Source: Streptomyces sp. NBC_00775 (GTDB lineage Bacteria > Actinomycetota > Actinomycetes > Streptomycetales > Streptomycetaceae). From it: 64,000 bases of DNA. The stretch covers positions 7,068,001 through 7,132,000 of the forward strand of contig NZ_CP108938.1 of assembly GCF_036347135.1 (NCBI RefSeq), read 5' to 3'. The position numbers were made by a program, and so were the translations under genes. This document shows, piece after piece, positions 25,915 through 34,060 of the stretch. Under the pieces are notes generated by a model, which saw only the letters and a program-made list of their open reading frames with translations, ran no database searches and was not told where the DNA came from. Numbering within the stretch: the stretch's first letter is position 1; every line of letters begins with the position of its first letter.

Positions 25915-26534
25915 GTACTACGAGCCGCAGTACGACCCTGCTCCTGGCCCGGCACGGGCAGACCGTCTGGCACGCCGAGAACCGCTACGCCGGCATCAGT
26001 GACGTCCCGCTCACCGACGAGGGCCGCGCCCAGGCGGAGGCCCTCGGCCGCTGGGCCGCCGCGCACCCGGTGGACGCGATCTGGACGTCGACCGTCTCCC
26101 GCGCCATCGCCACCGCAGACCCCGCCTGCCGCGCCCTCGGCCTCACCCCGCACCGCGAACCCGCCCTGCGCGAATGCGACTTCGGGGTCGTCGAGGGCCG
26201 TACCCTCGCCGAGTTCGAGGCGGAGAACCCGGCGCGCGCGAAGGCGTTCCGGGCCGACCCGGTGTCGTACCCCTTCCCGGAGGCGGAGGACCCCCGCACC
26301 GCCGCCGCCCGCGGCGCGCACGCCCTGCACCGCATCGCCGCCGCCCACTCCGGCGAACGCGTCCTGGTCGTCGCTCACAACACCCTCCTCCGTCTGGTGC
26401 TGTGCTCCTTCCTCTCCATCCCGCTCGGCGAGTACCGCCGCGTCTTCCCGCGACTGCGCAACGCGGCGGTCAGCGAACTGTGCGTCACGGACCGGGAGGT
26501 CGCTCTGCTGTCGCTGAACGTGCCGTGCGAGTAG
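25911..26534 (+). CDS. Histidine phosphatase superfamily protein
   Basis: 207 residues. The RHG motif (LLLARHGQTVWHAENRYAG) holds the phosphorylated His; Glu in RECDFGVVEGRT and the second catalytic His in VLVVAHNTLLRLVL complete the site. Members dephosphorylate sugar phosphates, phosphoglycerate or proteins. Four-base overlap with the kinase suggests coupled expression, so it may recycle a phosphorylated sugar that accumulates. It converges on the response regulator, six bases apart. Confidence 0.9.
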   Translation: MSTTSRSTTLLLARHGQTVWHAENRYAGISDVPLTDEGRAQAEALGRWAAAHPVDAIWTSTVSRAIATADPACRALGLTPHREPALRECDFGVVEGRTLAEFEAENPARAKAFRADPVSYPFPEAEDPRTAAARGAHALHRIAAAHSGERVLVVAHNTLLRLVLCSFLSIPLGEYRRVFPRLRNAAVSELCVTDREVALLSLNVPCE

Positions 26535-26540
26535 GGGAGT

Positions 26541-27179
26541 TCAGGGCCTCCGCAGCAACCCCTGCTCCATCGCCACCACCACCGCCCGCGTCCGGTCGTT
26601 CACATCGAGCTTGGCGAACAGGCGCAGCAGATGCGTCTTCACCGTGGCCTCCGCGATGACGAGGCGGCGCCCGATCTCGGCGTTCGTCAGACCGTCGGCG
26701 ACGGCGTTCAGGACGTCCACCTCGCGGGCGGTGAGCGGCACCGGGGCGGGCTGCCGCATCCGGGCGACCAGCTTCGCGGCGACCCGGGGCGCCAGCACCG
26801 TCTCGCCGCGCGCCGCCGCGTGGATGGCGTCGACCAGCTGTTCGCGCGTGGTGTCCTTGAGGAGATACCCGATGGCGCCGGCCTCCACCCCGTGCTCGAT
26901 CTCCGCGTCGGTGTCGTACGTGGTCAGGATCAGCACCCGGGTGCGCGGATACCGGGCGACGATCTCGGCGGTCGTCGCGACCCCGTCGAGCACGGGCATC
27001 CGCAGATCGACGAGCGCGAGATCGGGGTCGTACCGCTCGACGAGATCGAGCGCGGCGCGTCCGTCGCCCGCCTCGCCGACGATCTCGATGCTGTCCTCGG
27101 CAGCGAGCAGGGCGACGACCCCGGCCCGCATCACGGTGTGGTCGTCCACGACGACGATGCGCAGTGCCGTTCCGCTCAT
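26541..27179 (-). CDS. NarL/LuxR-family response regulator
   Basis: 212 residues. The receiver domain (IVVVDDHTVMRAGVVALL, phospho-acceptor Asp in LALVDLRMPVLDG, LILTTYDTD, LLKDTTREQL) is followed by a C-terminal LuxR-type HTH (PLTAREVDVLNAVADGLTNAEIGRRLVIAEATVKTHLLRLFAKL). Partner of the histidine kinase whose stop it overlaps (ATGA). The likely target is its own operon promoter, where a 28-bp palindrome lies. Confidence 0.95.
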   Translation of the reverse strand: MSGTALRIVVVDDHTVMRAGVVALLAAEDSIEIVGEAGDGRAALDLVERYDPDLALVDLRMPVLDGVATTAEIVARYPRTRVLILTTYDTDAEIEHGVEAGAIGYLLKDTTREQLVDAIHAAARGETVLAPRVAAKLVARMRQPAPVPLTAREVDVLNAVADGLTNAEIGRRLVIAEATVKTHLLRLFAKLDVNDRTRAVVVAMEQGLLRRP

Positions 27180-28423
27180 GCCGTCGCCCCGCTCTCCGCG
27201 CCCGCAGAGCTCTCCGCGGCCTCCGTGCCCTCCGTGTCCTCGACGGGGATCACCGCGAGGACGCGTGTCCCGTCGCCCACCGAACTCGTCACCGTGAGCC
27301 TCCCGCCCAGCTCCGCCAGCCGTTTGCGCATCCCGTCGAGCCCGAAGCCCGTCGACTCATGCACCACGAATCCGGTCCCGTCGTCGGTGATCTCCAGCTC
27401 CACGCCGTACTGCTGCCGGGCCAGCACCACGCCGACCGTCGAGGCGCGGGCGTGCTTGCGTATGTTGGCCAGGGACTCCTGGGTGCAGCGCAGCAGGGCG
27501 ATCCTGGTCTGCTGATCGCAGTCGAGGTCCGCGAGGTCGGCGTCGACGGCGAGCCCGGTGTCCTCCGCGAAGCGGTCGAGCGTACGGCGCAGGGTCCCGA
27601 CCACCGAACCGGCCGTGCCCCGGGCGCCGGGGCCCGGCTGCTGGGCGCCGCTCACCAACTCCCGGGCCTCGGCGAGGTTTTCCCGTGCCGTGGACTCGAT
27701 CGACCGCAGCTGCTGGGCACTGCGCGCCGGATCGGCCGCGATCCCGGCCCGGGCGGCCTCGGCGAGGACGACGATGGACGCGAAGCCCTGCGCGAGCGTG
27801 TCATGGATGTCCCGTGCCATCCGCTCCCGCTCGTCCGCCGCGCCCTGCCGCTGGTGCGCCTCGGAGAGTTGGGCCTGGGCCTGCTCCAACTCGTCGATCA
27901 ACCGGGCCCGTTCGGCGCTCTGCGCCACCACCGAGTGCGCCCACAGCCCGATCAGCACGCCCACGGCGACGACGATCAGTGTGGACACGGCCGTCTCGCC
28001 GAAGAACTCCGCCGACCAGCCCTGCTGCAGCCAACTCCCCACCAGTGTGGTGCCGGTGGCGAGCCCGAGAAACCCCATGGAGGCCCTCGGGGTGCGCCCG
28101 AACATCCAGTAGTGCGGCAGCGTCACCATGAACAGCGCCGCATAGCTGCTGCGCAGATACGCGAGGCCGCCGAGCGCGAGCACGAGGACGGTCAGGTAGA
28201 CGTGCGGCCGTATGACCGGATTCTCCGGGAAGCGGTCGAGTACCGCGTACGAGAGCACCACGCTGCCGAGCAGCGCGAGTGCCCCGTACTGGCTCCCGCC
28301 GGGCGGGTCCATCGCGACCAGGCCGACGGCCATCGCGGCGAACAGCACCCAGCACACGGTGTTCCACCGGCGCAGTGACGTGGCCCAGAAGGTGTCGGCG
28401 GTGGGCCCGGCGAGAGCGGTCAT
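27176..28423 (-). CDS. Sensor histidine kinase, NarL-partner (HisKA_3) type
   Basis: 415 residues. The N-terminal half has about six membrane segments and little extracellular sequence, so it probably senses within the membrane, as DesK-like kinases do. The phospho-acceptor His is in ERMARDIHDTLAQGFASI. The ATPase domain includes ESLANIRKHARASTVGV (N box), ITDDGTGFVV and GFGLDGMRKRLAELGGRL. Placed five bases after the MMPL stop, so all three genes form one operon. Membrane stress sensing is plausible from the exporter neighbour. Confidence 0.93.
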   Translation of the reverse strand: MTALAGPTADTFWATSLRRWNTVCWVLFAAMAVGLVAMDPPGGSQYGALALLGSVVLSYAVLDRFPENPVIRPHVYLTVLVLALGGLAYLRSSYAALFMVTLPHYWMFGRTPRASMGFLGLATGTTLVGSWLQQGWSAEFFGETAVSTLIVVAVGVLIGLWAHSVVAQSAERARLIDELEQAQAQLSEAHQRQGAADERERMARDIHDTLAQGFASIVVLAEAARAGIAADPARSAQQLRSIESTARENLAEARELVSGAQQPGPGARGTAGSVVGTLRRTLDRFAEDTGLAVDADLADLDCDQQTRIALLRCTQESLANIRKHARASTVGVVLARQQYGVELEITDDGTGFVVHESTGFGLDGMRKRLAELGGRLTVTSSVGDGTRVLAVIPVEDTEGTEAAESSAGAESGATA

Positions 28424-28428
28424 GGTGA

Positions 28429-30624
28429 TCAACGTACGTCGACCACCGGCATCTCGGGAGCCGCATGACGGGGAATCGTCGCCCGCCCCATTCCCCGTGA
28501 AGGCCACCAGCTCGCCTCCCCGAGCAGCAGCATCGCCGACGGCAGGATCATGATCCGGATGATGAACGCGTCGAGCAGCACCGCCGCCGCGAGCACGAAG
28601 CCGATCTGCTTCATCTCGATGATGTGCAGGAAGACGAAGCTGGTGAAGACGGTCGTCATCACCACCGCGGCACTGGTCACCACGCTCGCCGAGCTGCGGA
28701 TCCCGTCGAGCACCGCCTGCCGCGTCGGCACCCCCGCCAGCACGGCCTCCCTGATCCGGCTCACCACGAACACCTGGTAGTCCATCGAGAGACCGAAGAG
28801 GATCACGAAGAGGAAGAGCGGTACGCGCGATCCGATCGAGCCGGTGGAGTGGAAGTCCAACAGGCCCTCGGCCCAAGTCCCTTGGAAGACGAGCACGAGC
28901 AGCCCGAGCGCGGCCGCAGCGGACAGCAGGTTCAGGACGACACCGAGCAGACCGAGCACCACCGAACGGAACGCGAACACGGTCATCGCGAACGTCACCA
29001 GGAGCAACGCGCCGAGAACCAGCGGGAGTTTGCTGTTCTGGTGGGCGGGATAGTCGGCGTACCGGGCGACGTCACCGCTGACGCCGTACTCGGCACCGTC
29101 GATCCGGCCGAGCGTGGCGGGCAGGTAGTCGTCGCGGAGGTGGTCGAGGGAGTCGTACGCCTCGTCCGAGTTGCCGAGATGGGGGACCTTCAGCTCCAGC
29201 ACGCTGGTGCGGTGGTCGGCGGAGGTCCGGATCCGCGACGCCCCGGCGAACAGCCGGTCGGCGTCGGTGAGTTCGGTCAACTTGTGCAGCGCGGCGGTGA
29301 CCTCTGCGGAGCGTGCGGCATCCGCGCGGACGACGACCTCGTGCGTCACCCGCTGCTCGGGGAAGGCCTCGTTGAGCCGGTCGTACACCCGCATGGCGGG
29401 GATCTCCCGGGAGTGCGTGTCCCGGCTCATCTCGGTGATCTTCAGCCCCACCAGCGGGGTGACGAGGGCGAGCAGCGCGAGGACCGAGACGCAGAGGGTG
29501 GCGAGCGGATGACGGCTCGCGGGCCGCAGCAGCGCGCCCCACAGGCGGCCGCTGCCGTCGCCGCCCCGACGGCGTACGGGCTTTCCGCGCGCGGCCCGCC
29601 GTGCGGCCCTGCGTTCGGCCCGCTTTCCGAGGAGGACGAGCAGCGCGGGCAGCGCCGTCAGGGAGCTGGCCACGGCGACCAGGACGACCACGATGGTGCC
29701 GGTGGCGAGCGAGGAGAAGATGACGTCCGAGGCCAGATACAGCGTCGCCGTGGAGGCCACGACCGCGAACCCGGAGACCACGACCGCGCGGCCCGAGGTC
29801 GCCGCGGCCAGCTCCACCAGCGCCTCGGAGCTCAGCCGGCCACCGGAGCGGGCCCGCTCCTCGCGTTCCCGCTTGAGGTAGAAGAGCGTGTAGTCGACGC
29901 CGACCGCGAGGCCGATCATCAGGATGACGTTCGTGCCGACCCCGGTGTCGGGGGAGAGATGCGAGGCCACCATCGAGAGCCCGACGGCCGCCGCGATCGA
30001 CGACAGCGCGAGCAGCAGCGGCACGGCGGCCATGGTGAGCGAGCCGAAGACGAACAGCAGGGTCAGCAGCGTGACCGGCAGGGTGATCTTCTCGGAGAGC
30101 GCGAGATCGCTGTCGCGTTGATCGTCGACTCCCTTGCTGGTGGATGGACTTCCGGTCTCCTGGAGCAGCAGCCGCGGGTGCGCCTTCTGGGCGGCCCTGG
30201 TCTGCGCGACGAGCGCGTCGACCTTGGCGTCGGCGTCCCGCTCCTCGCCCTTGATGGACACCTCGACCATGAGGATGTCGTGGTTCTCGGACAGCAGTGG
30301 TGCGGCCACGCCCGCGACCTCGGGCAGCCGCCTCATCCGGGCGGTGAGATCCTTCGCGGCGGCCTCGGCTGCAGACCGGTCGAGGCCGCCGGACCGGGCG
30401 GAGATCAGCACCTGCTCGGTGGACAGGCGTTCCAGATGCCCCTCGGCAGCCATGGCCTCCGCGCGGCCGGCCTCGCCGACCCGGTAGTCCGCCGTCTTGG
30501 CGCTGTTGACGCCGACGGCACTGCCGATCCCCAGGCACAGCACCACGAACACCAGCCAGCCGAGGATGGCCCGCCAAGGGTGCCGAGCGCTCCAGCGCGC
30601 CGCACGCACAGTGAATGAGTTCAT
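28429..30624 (-). CDS. MMPL-family RND-type transporter
   Basis: 731 residues with two six-TM halves, each preceded by a large extracytoplasmic loop (residues about 40–170 and 390–510). Conserved Asp/Tyr in VGVDYTLFYLKREREER and GLSMDYQVFVVSRIREA are the family's proton-relay motifs. MMPL proteins export lipids, glycolipids or drugs using the proton gradient. First gene of an operon with a histidine kinase and a response regulator. ATG at 30624 is used; the frame also opens with TTG at 30630. A weak Shine–Dalgarno sequence is seen. Confidence 0.95.
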   Translation of the reverse strand: MNSFTVRAARWSARHPWRAILGWLVFVVLCLGIGSAVGVNSAKTADYRVGEAGRAEAMAAEGHLERLSTEQVLISARSGGLDRSAAEAAAKDLTARMRRLPEVAGVAAPLLSENHDILMVEVSIKGEERDADAKVDALVAQTRAAQKAHPRLLLQETGSPSTSKGVDDQRDSDLALSEKITLPVTLLTLLFVFGSLTMAAVPLLLALSSIAAAVGLSMVASHLSPDTGVGTNVILMIGLAVGVDYTLFYLKREREERARSGGRLSSEALVELAAATSGRAVVVSGFAVVASTATLYLASDVIFSSLATGTIVVVLVAVASSLTALPALLVLLGKRAERRAARRAARGKPVRRRGGDGSGRLWGALLRPASRHPLATLCVSVLALLALVTPLVGLKITEMSRDTHSREIPAMRVYDRLNEAFPEQRVTHEVVVRADAARSAEVTAALHKLTELTDADRLFAGASRIRTSADHRTSVLELKVPHLGNSDEAYDSLDHLRDDYLPATLGRIDGAEYGVSGDVARYADYPAHQNSKLPLVLGALLLVTFAMTVFAFRSVVLGLLGVVLNLLSAAAALGLLVLVFQGTWAEGLLDFHSTGSIGSRVPLFLFVILFGLSMDYQVFVVSRIREAVLAGVPTRQAVLDGIRSSASVVTSAAVVMTTVFTSFVFLHIIEMKQIGFVLAAAVLLDAFIIRIMILPSAMLLLGEASWWPSRGMGRATIPRHAAPEMPVVDVR

Positions 30625-30678
30625 GCCCAAAAGCCTGGTTGAACAGGGCAGTTGACGGACACGGGTGCTCGGTTGAAC

Positions 30679-30706
30679 TTGTCGTCCACCGATCGGTGGA
30701 CGACAA
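30679..30706. promoter_or_regulatory. Perfect 28-bp palindrome, candidate operator
   Basis: TTGTCGTCCACCGA at 30679–30692 is followed directly by its exact reverse complement to 30706, with no loop. It lies 55 bases upstream of the MMPL start and 100 bases before the small ORF. GGTTGA-type sequences flank it at 30641, 30671 and 30711. It is best read as a dimer-binding operator, for the downstream response regulator or an unlinked TetR. Confidence 0.7.
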
Positions 30707-30805
30707 CTCCGGTTGATGAGTTCAGCGTTACCCCCAATAACCGCCGAACCGCTTTGTCGATCCCGGTGCCTGCGCCCCCGCGCCCCACCCGGCTAGCGTC
30801 TCGCC

Positions 30806-30997
30806 ATGAGGCGACGTAGGCGTACGGGACCACGGCGGATCAAGGCCTTAGAGCGGGTGCGGGACAAAGTGCTCCGGCAGCGGGAGAACAGGCGGGCGGG
30901 GCTGGCACGCAGGATCGGACGGGGGGCCGAGCGGGCCCGCCCCTGGCTCCAGTTCGTGGCCGACCTCACCACACTCCTCGCAAGGCTGGTCAGGTAG
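30806..30997 (+). CDS. Small basic hypothetical protein (contains a TTA codon)
   Basis: 63 codons encoding an Arg-rich protein with a more hydrophobic C-terminus (WLQFVADLTTLLARLV). Third positions are mostly G/C, in keeping with real coding. There is no clear ribosome binding site; TAGCGT six bases before the ATG could be a −10 for a leaderless transcript. Leu15 is TTA (30848–30850), the rare bldA-read codon in Streptomyces. It stands alone between the MMPL operon and the broken SodF gene. It may be a chance frame. Confidence 0.45.
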   Translation: MRRRRRTGPRRIKALERVRDKVLRQRENRRAGLARRIGRGAERARPWLQFVADLTTLLARLVR

Positions 30998-31149
30998 CAG
31001 GTCTCCACAAGGAAGGCCCCCACGAGTCACATCCTCGCAGAGGCCTTCCTCTTCATCCGCCTGCCACGTGAAGGGTGAGAAGACGATCACGAGCAGGACG
31101 CTTCATACATGCCTCAGGGGGCCGGCAGCAACACGTCCGCGCGGGACTT

Positions 31150-31530
31150 GGCCGCCGTTCAGCGGCTCGTACGCGAGGACGCCCCACCCGGACCCTGCGT
31201 GGTCGCGGAGGCCTTGGTCAGCTGGGCCTTGAACCCGGCGAAGGAGCCGAAGGACTCGGTGAGGGCGTCCGCGAGGTCGCCCACGCCGTCCGCGGCCAGC
31301 GGCTCGCCGCCGCCGTCGCCGGGCATGTTGTGCCAGTAGACGGAGTGCAGGATGTGGCCCGAGAGGTGGAAGGCCAGGTTCTCCTCCAGGCCGTTGACCG
31401 AGCCCCACGACTCCTTGTCCCGCGCTTCCGCGAGCTGTTCCAACGTGTCGTTGGCACCCTTCACATAGGCCGCGTGGTGCTTGTCGTGGTGCAGCTCGAT
31501 GATCTCGGGGCTGATCACGGGCGCGAGCCC
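31150..31530 (-). pseudogene. sodF: Degenerate iron/manganese superoxide dismutase (SodF) gene
   Basis: The frame opposite to 31530–31194 reads [31 protein letters not shown]… then [20 protein letters not shown], the SodF core with metal-binding His residues (HHDKHH and HSVYWHN). The first 15 or so residues, including the start, are missing. Near 31192 one base is lost: the frame reads ATTQGPGG, while the next frame reads [14 protein letters not shown]. Homology then stops near 31155, so the last 70 residues with the DVWEHAY metal ligands are gone. The gene is truncated at both ends and frameshifted. Position between pepN-side genes and rpiB matches the sodF locus of other streptomycetes, so this is probably a decayed ortholog. 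Confidence 0.85.
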
Positions 31531-31542
31531 CTGGGCACGCGA

Positions 31543-31583
31543 AAGGGCCCTCGCGCGAAACCGTCCTCCGCGCGAGGGCCCTT
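31543..31583 (-). terminator. Terminator after the amino-acid permease
   Basis: AAGGGCCCTCGCGCG (31543–31557) and its exact complement (31569–31583) form a 15-bp stem with an 11-base loop, 12 bases past the permease stop. Confidence 0.9.
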
Positions 31584-31595
31584 CAGCGATACGGG

Positions 31596-33002
31596 TCAGG
31601 CGCGGGCGCGCGCCTTCTGCCAGGCGTAGCCGACCGCGGCCAGGAACAGCGTCATGCCGCCCGTCGAGTACAGCTGCACCCGGGTGTCCGGCTCCCGCGC
31701 CATCAGGACGAAGATTGCCACCATGCCCGCGAGGGCGACCCACGTCAGCACCGGGAACAGCCACATCCGTACGACCAGCTTGTCCGGCGCCTCCCGCTCC
31801 ACCCGGCGGCGCATCCGCAGCTGCGAGACCGCGATGAACATCCAGACGACCAGGATCACCGCGCCGATCATGTTGAGCAGCCAGGGGAAGACGTCGTCGG
31901 GACGCCAGTAGCTGAGCACGACGCACACGAAGCCGAAGACGCAGGAGGCGAGGACGGCCACGCGCGGGACGCCGGCGGAGACCTTGCCCAGTGCCTTCGG
32001 GCCCTGGCCGCGCTCCACCAGCGAGTAGGCGATGCGCGAGGAGCCGTAGATGTTGGCGTTCATCGCCGACAGCAGTGCGACCAGGACGACCACGTTCATC
32101 AGCTGGCCGGCGCCGGGGATGCCCAGGTGGCCGAGGGCGGCGACGTACGGGCCCTTCTCGACGACCGCCTTGGAGTCCCACGGGACGAGGGTGACGATGA
32201 CCGCCATCGAGCCGATGTAGAAGAGCGCGATGCGCCACATCGCCGTACGGACCGCACTGGCCACGCCCTTGACCGGATTCTCCGACTCGGCCGCCGCGAT
32301 CGTCACCGTCTCCAGGCCGCCGTACGCGAACACCGACGCGAGCAGGCCGATGACCAGGCCCTCGCTGCCGTTCGGCAGGAAGCCCCCCTCGCCGGTGAGG
32401 TTGGCGGCGCCCGGGGAGTCCGTGCCCGGCAGCACGCCCGTGATGGCCAGCACGCCAAGGACCAGGAACAGGCTGATCGCGCCGACCTTCAGGGCCGCGA
32501 ACCAGAACTCGAACTCGCCGAAGTTCTTCACGGCGGCCAGATTGGCGACGCAGAAGACGACCATGAACAGCGCCACCCACGCCCACTCGGGCGTGCCCGG
32601 CAGCCAGCCGGTGACGATCTTCGCGGCGCCGATGCCCTCAAGCCCGACGGCCGTGCACAGCAGCACCCAGAAGGACCAGCCCGAGGTGAAGCCGGCCCAG
32701 GGTCCGATCGCCCGCTCCGCGTGCGCGGAGAAGGAACCGGACGACGGATACGCGGCCGACATCTCGCCGAGCATCCGCATCACCAGCATGACGAGCAGAC
32801 CGGAGACGGCGTACGCGATGACGATGGAGGGCCCGGCGGCGGCGATACCGGCCCCGGATCCGACGAACAGGCCCGCGCCGATCACACCGCCGAGGGCGAT
32901 CATCGAGAGGTGGCGCTGCTTCAGGCCGTGCTTCAGGCCGGGGGAGAGGGAGGCGTCCGCGTCGGGGGTACCGGGCGGGGCGTCGAGGGTGGTGCGGGAC
33001 AT
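31596..33002 (-). CDS. Amino-acid permease, APC superfamily (first of two)
   Basis: 468 residues, 12 predicted membrane segments. [26 protein letters not shown] is the TM1 signature of AnsP/GabP-type proton symporters, and [29 protein letters not shown] is the conserved TM3–TM4 segment. The amino acid carried is unknown. ATG at 33002 is the first start that leaves the conserved cytoplasmic N-terminus; the frame extends to 33221. Related to, but not a copy of, the permease at 45.6–47.1 kb. Confidence 0.93.
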   Translation of the reverse strand: MSRTTLDAPPGTPDADASLSPGLKHGLKQRHLSMIALGGVIGAGLFVGSGAGIAAAGPSIVIAYAVSGLLVMLVMRMLGEMSAAYPSSGSFSAHAERAIGPWAGFTSGWSFWVLLCTAVGLEGIGAAKIVTGWLPGTPEWAWVALFMVVFCVANLAAVKNFGEFEFWFAALKVGAISLFLVLGVLAITGVLPGTDSPGAANLTGEGGFLPNGSEGLVIGLLASVFAYGGLETVTIAAAESENPVKGVASAVRTAMWRIALFYIGSMAVIVTLVPWDSKAVVEKGPYVAALGHLGIPGAGQLMNVVVLVALLSAMNANIYGSSRIAYSLVERGQGPKALGKVSAGVPRVAVLASCVFGFVCVVLSYWRPDDVFPWLLNMIGAVILVVWMFIAVSQLRMRRRVEREAPDKLVVRMWLFPVLTWVALAGMVAIFVLMAREPDTRVQLYSTGGMTLFLAAVGYAWQKARARA

Positions 33003-33049
33003 GAGAGCGGGTGGTCCCTTACGTGCGAGCGGGCAAAAACGCCCACAGT

Positions 33050-33087
33050 CTGGGCAGCCTGTCCGATGAGAGGGAGAGGCTGCCCAG
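33050..33087. terminator. Hairpin between the organosulfur operon and the permease
   Basis: CTGGGCAGCCT (33050–33060) is exactly complementary to AGGCTGCCCAG (33077–33087) across 16 bases. It lies 55 bases past the dioxygenase stop and 48 bases before the permease start, all on the minus strand: either the operon's terminator or part of the permease leader. Confidence 0.6.
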
Positions 33088-33141
33088 TATGCGGACGCAT
33101 GTCCTACGGAGCGTAAGGGGCCGCTTACCGGCAGGCGGGTG

Positions 33142-34032
33142 CTACGCGACCGACGTGTAGTGCGAGGCGTCTCCCGCGATCGAGTGGCTCTCCTTGCCGT
33201 CGACCCCGACCGGCACGTCACCGGCGACGGTCACGCGGTGCAGGCGGCGCGGCTGCCCGTCGTAGTTGTCGATGGCGTAGTGCTGGGTGATCCGGTTGTC
33301 GAACAGGACCAGCTGGTTGGGGGACCAGCGCCAGCGCAGGATGTTCTCCGGCCGGGTGACGTACGCCTGGAGCAGGTCGAGGATCTTGCGGGACTCGCCC
33401 ACCGACAGGCCGACGATCCGCTGCGCGAACCCGCCGATGAACAGCCCCCGTTCACCGGTCAGCGGGTGGACCCGGACGACCGGGTGGGCGGTGCGGTACT
33501 TGATGGAGGTGAACTGGGCGCGCTGCGCGGCCTGTTCTTCGTCGACCCCCTCGTCCGGCACCGCGTAGTCGTAGTCGTTGGTGTGCTCGGCCCAGAGCGT
33601 GTCCGCGAGCTGTCGGAGGGGTTCGGGCAGGTCGCGGTAGGCGGCCGCCGAGTTGGCGATCAGGGTCTCGCCGCCGTACGGCGGGACGGTGATGCTGCGC
33701 AGGGTGCTGGCCTGCGGCGGATTGAGGACGAAGGTGACGTCGGTGTGCCAGTGGTTGGCGCGGCCGCGCTCGCTGTCGACGGGCAGCACGTTCGGGGCGT
33801 CGGCCACGGCGGGCACGGTGGGATGGGCGGTGGTGAGGTCGCCGAAGTGGCGGGCGAAGGCCTGCTGGCCCTCGTCGTCCAGGTCGACGTCGTCGAAGAC
33901 CAGGGCCTTGTGCTCGTTGAGGGCGGCGCGCAGGGCGGCGACGGTGTCGTCGTCGAGGGGCTTGGCGATGTCGACCCCGGATATCCGGGCGCCGATGGTG
34001 CCGGTGACCTTGTGGATCTCGATGTCAGCCAT
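33142..34032 (-). CDS. TauD/TfdA-family alpha-ketoglutarate-dependent dioxygenase
   Basis: 296-residue Fe(II) enzyme. The iron ligands are His96 and Asp98 (NHWHTDVTF) and His251 (ITQHYAIDNY); Arg266 (RRLHRVTVAG) would bind alpha-ketoglutarate. Relatives hydroxylate taurine, alkyl sulfates or sulfonates next to sulfur, releasing sulfite or sulfate. Last gene of the organosulfur operon, 28 bases after the monooxygenase stop. ATG at 34032 follows AAAGGACC. The precise substrate cannot be told from sequence. Confidence 0.93.
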   Translation of the reverse strand: MADIEIHKVTGTIGARISGVDIAKPLDDDTVAALRAALNEHKALVFDDVDLDDEGQQAFARHFGDLTTAHPTVPAVADAPNVLPVDSERGRANHWHTDVTFVLNPPQASTLRSITVPPYGGETLIANSAAAYRDLPEPLRQLADTLWAEHTNDYDYAVPDEGVDEEQAAQRAQFTSIKYRTAHPVVRVHPLTGERGLFIGGFAQRIVGLSVGESRKILDLLQAYVTRPENILRWRWSPNQLVLFDNRITQHYAIDNYDGQPRRLHRVTVAGDVPVGVDGKESHSIAGDASHYTSVA

Positions 34033-34060
34033 GTGGGACGGGTCCTTTCGGGGCGGAGGA

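Noticed and set aside
30793..31023. Minus-strand ORF opposite the small Arg-rich gene
   Set aside because: It has poorer codon pattern than the plus-strand frame and no ribosome binding site.
31159..32586. 475-codon minus-strand frame joining permease antisense frames to the SodF remnant
   Set aside because: It is an out-of-frame reading of the permease gene followed by the pseudogene; the true permease ends at 31596 with a terminator.
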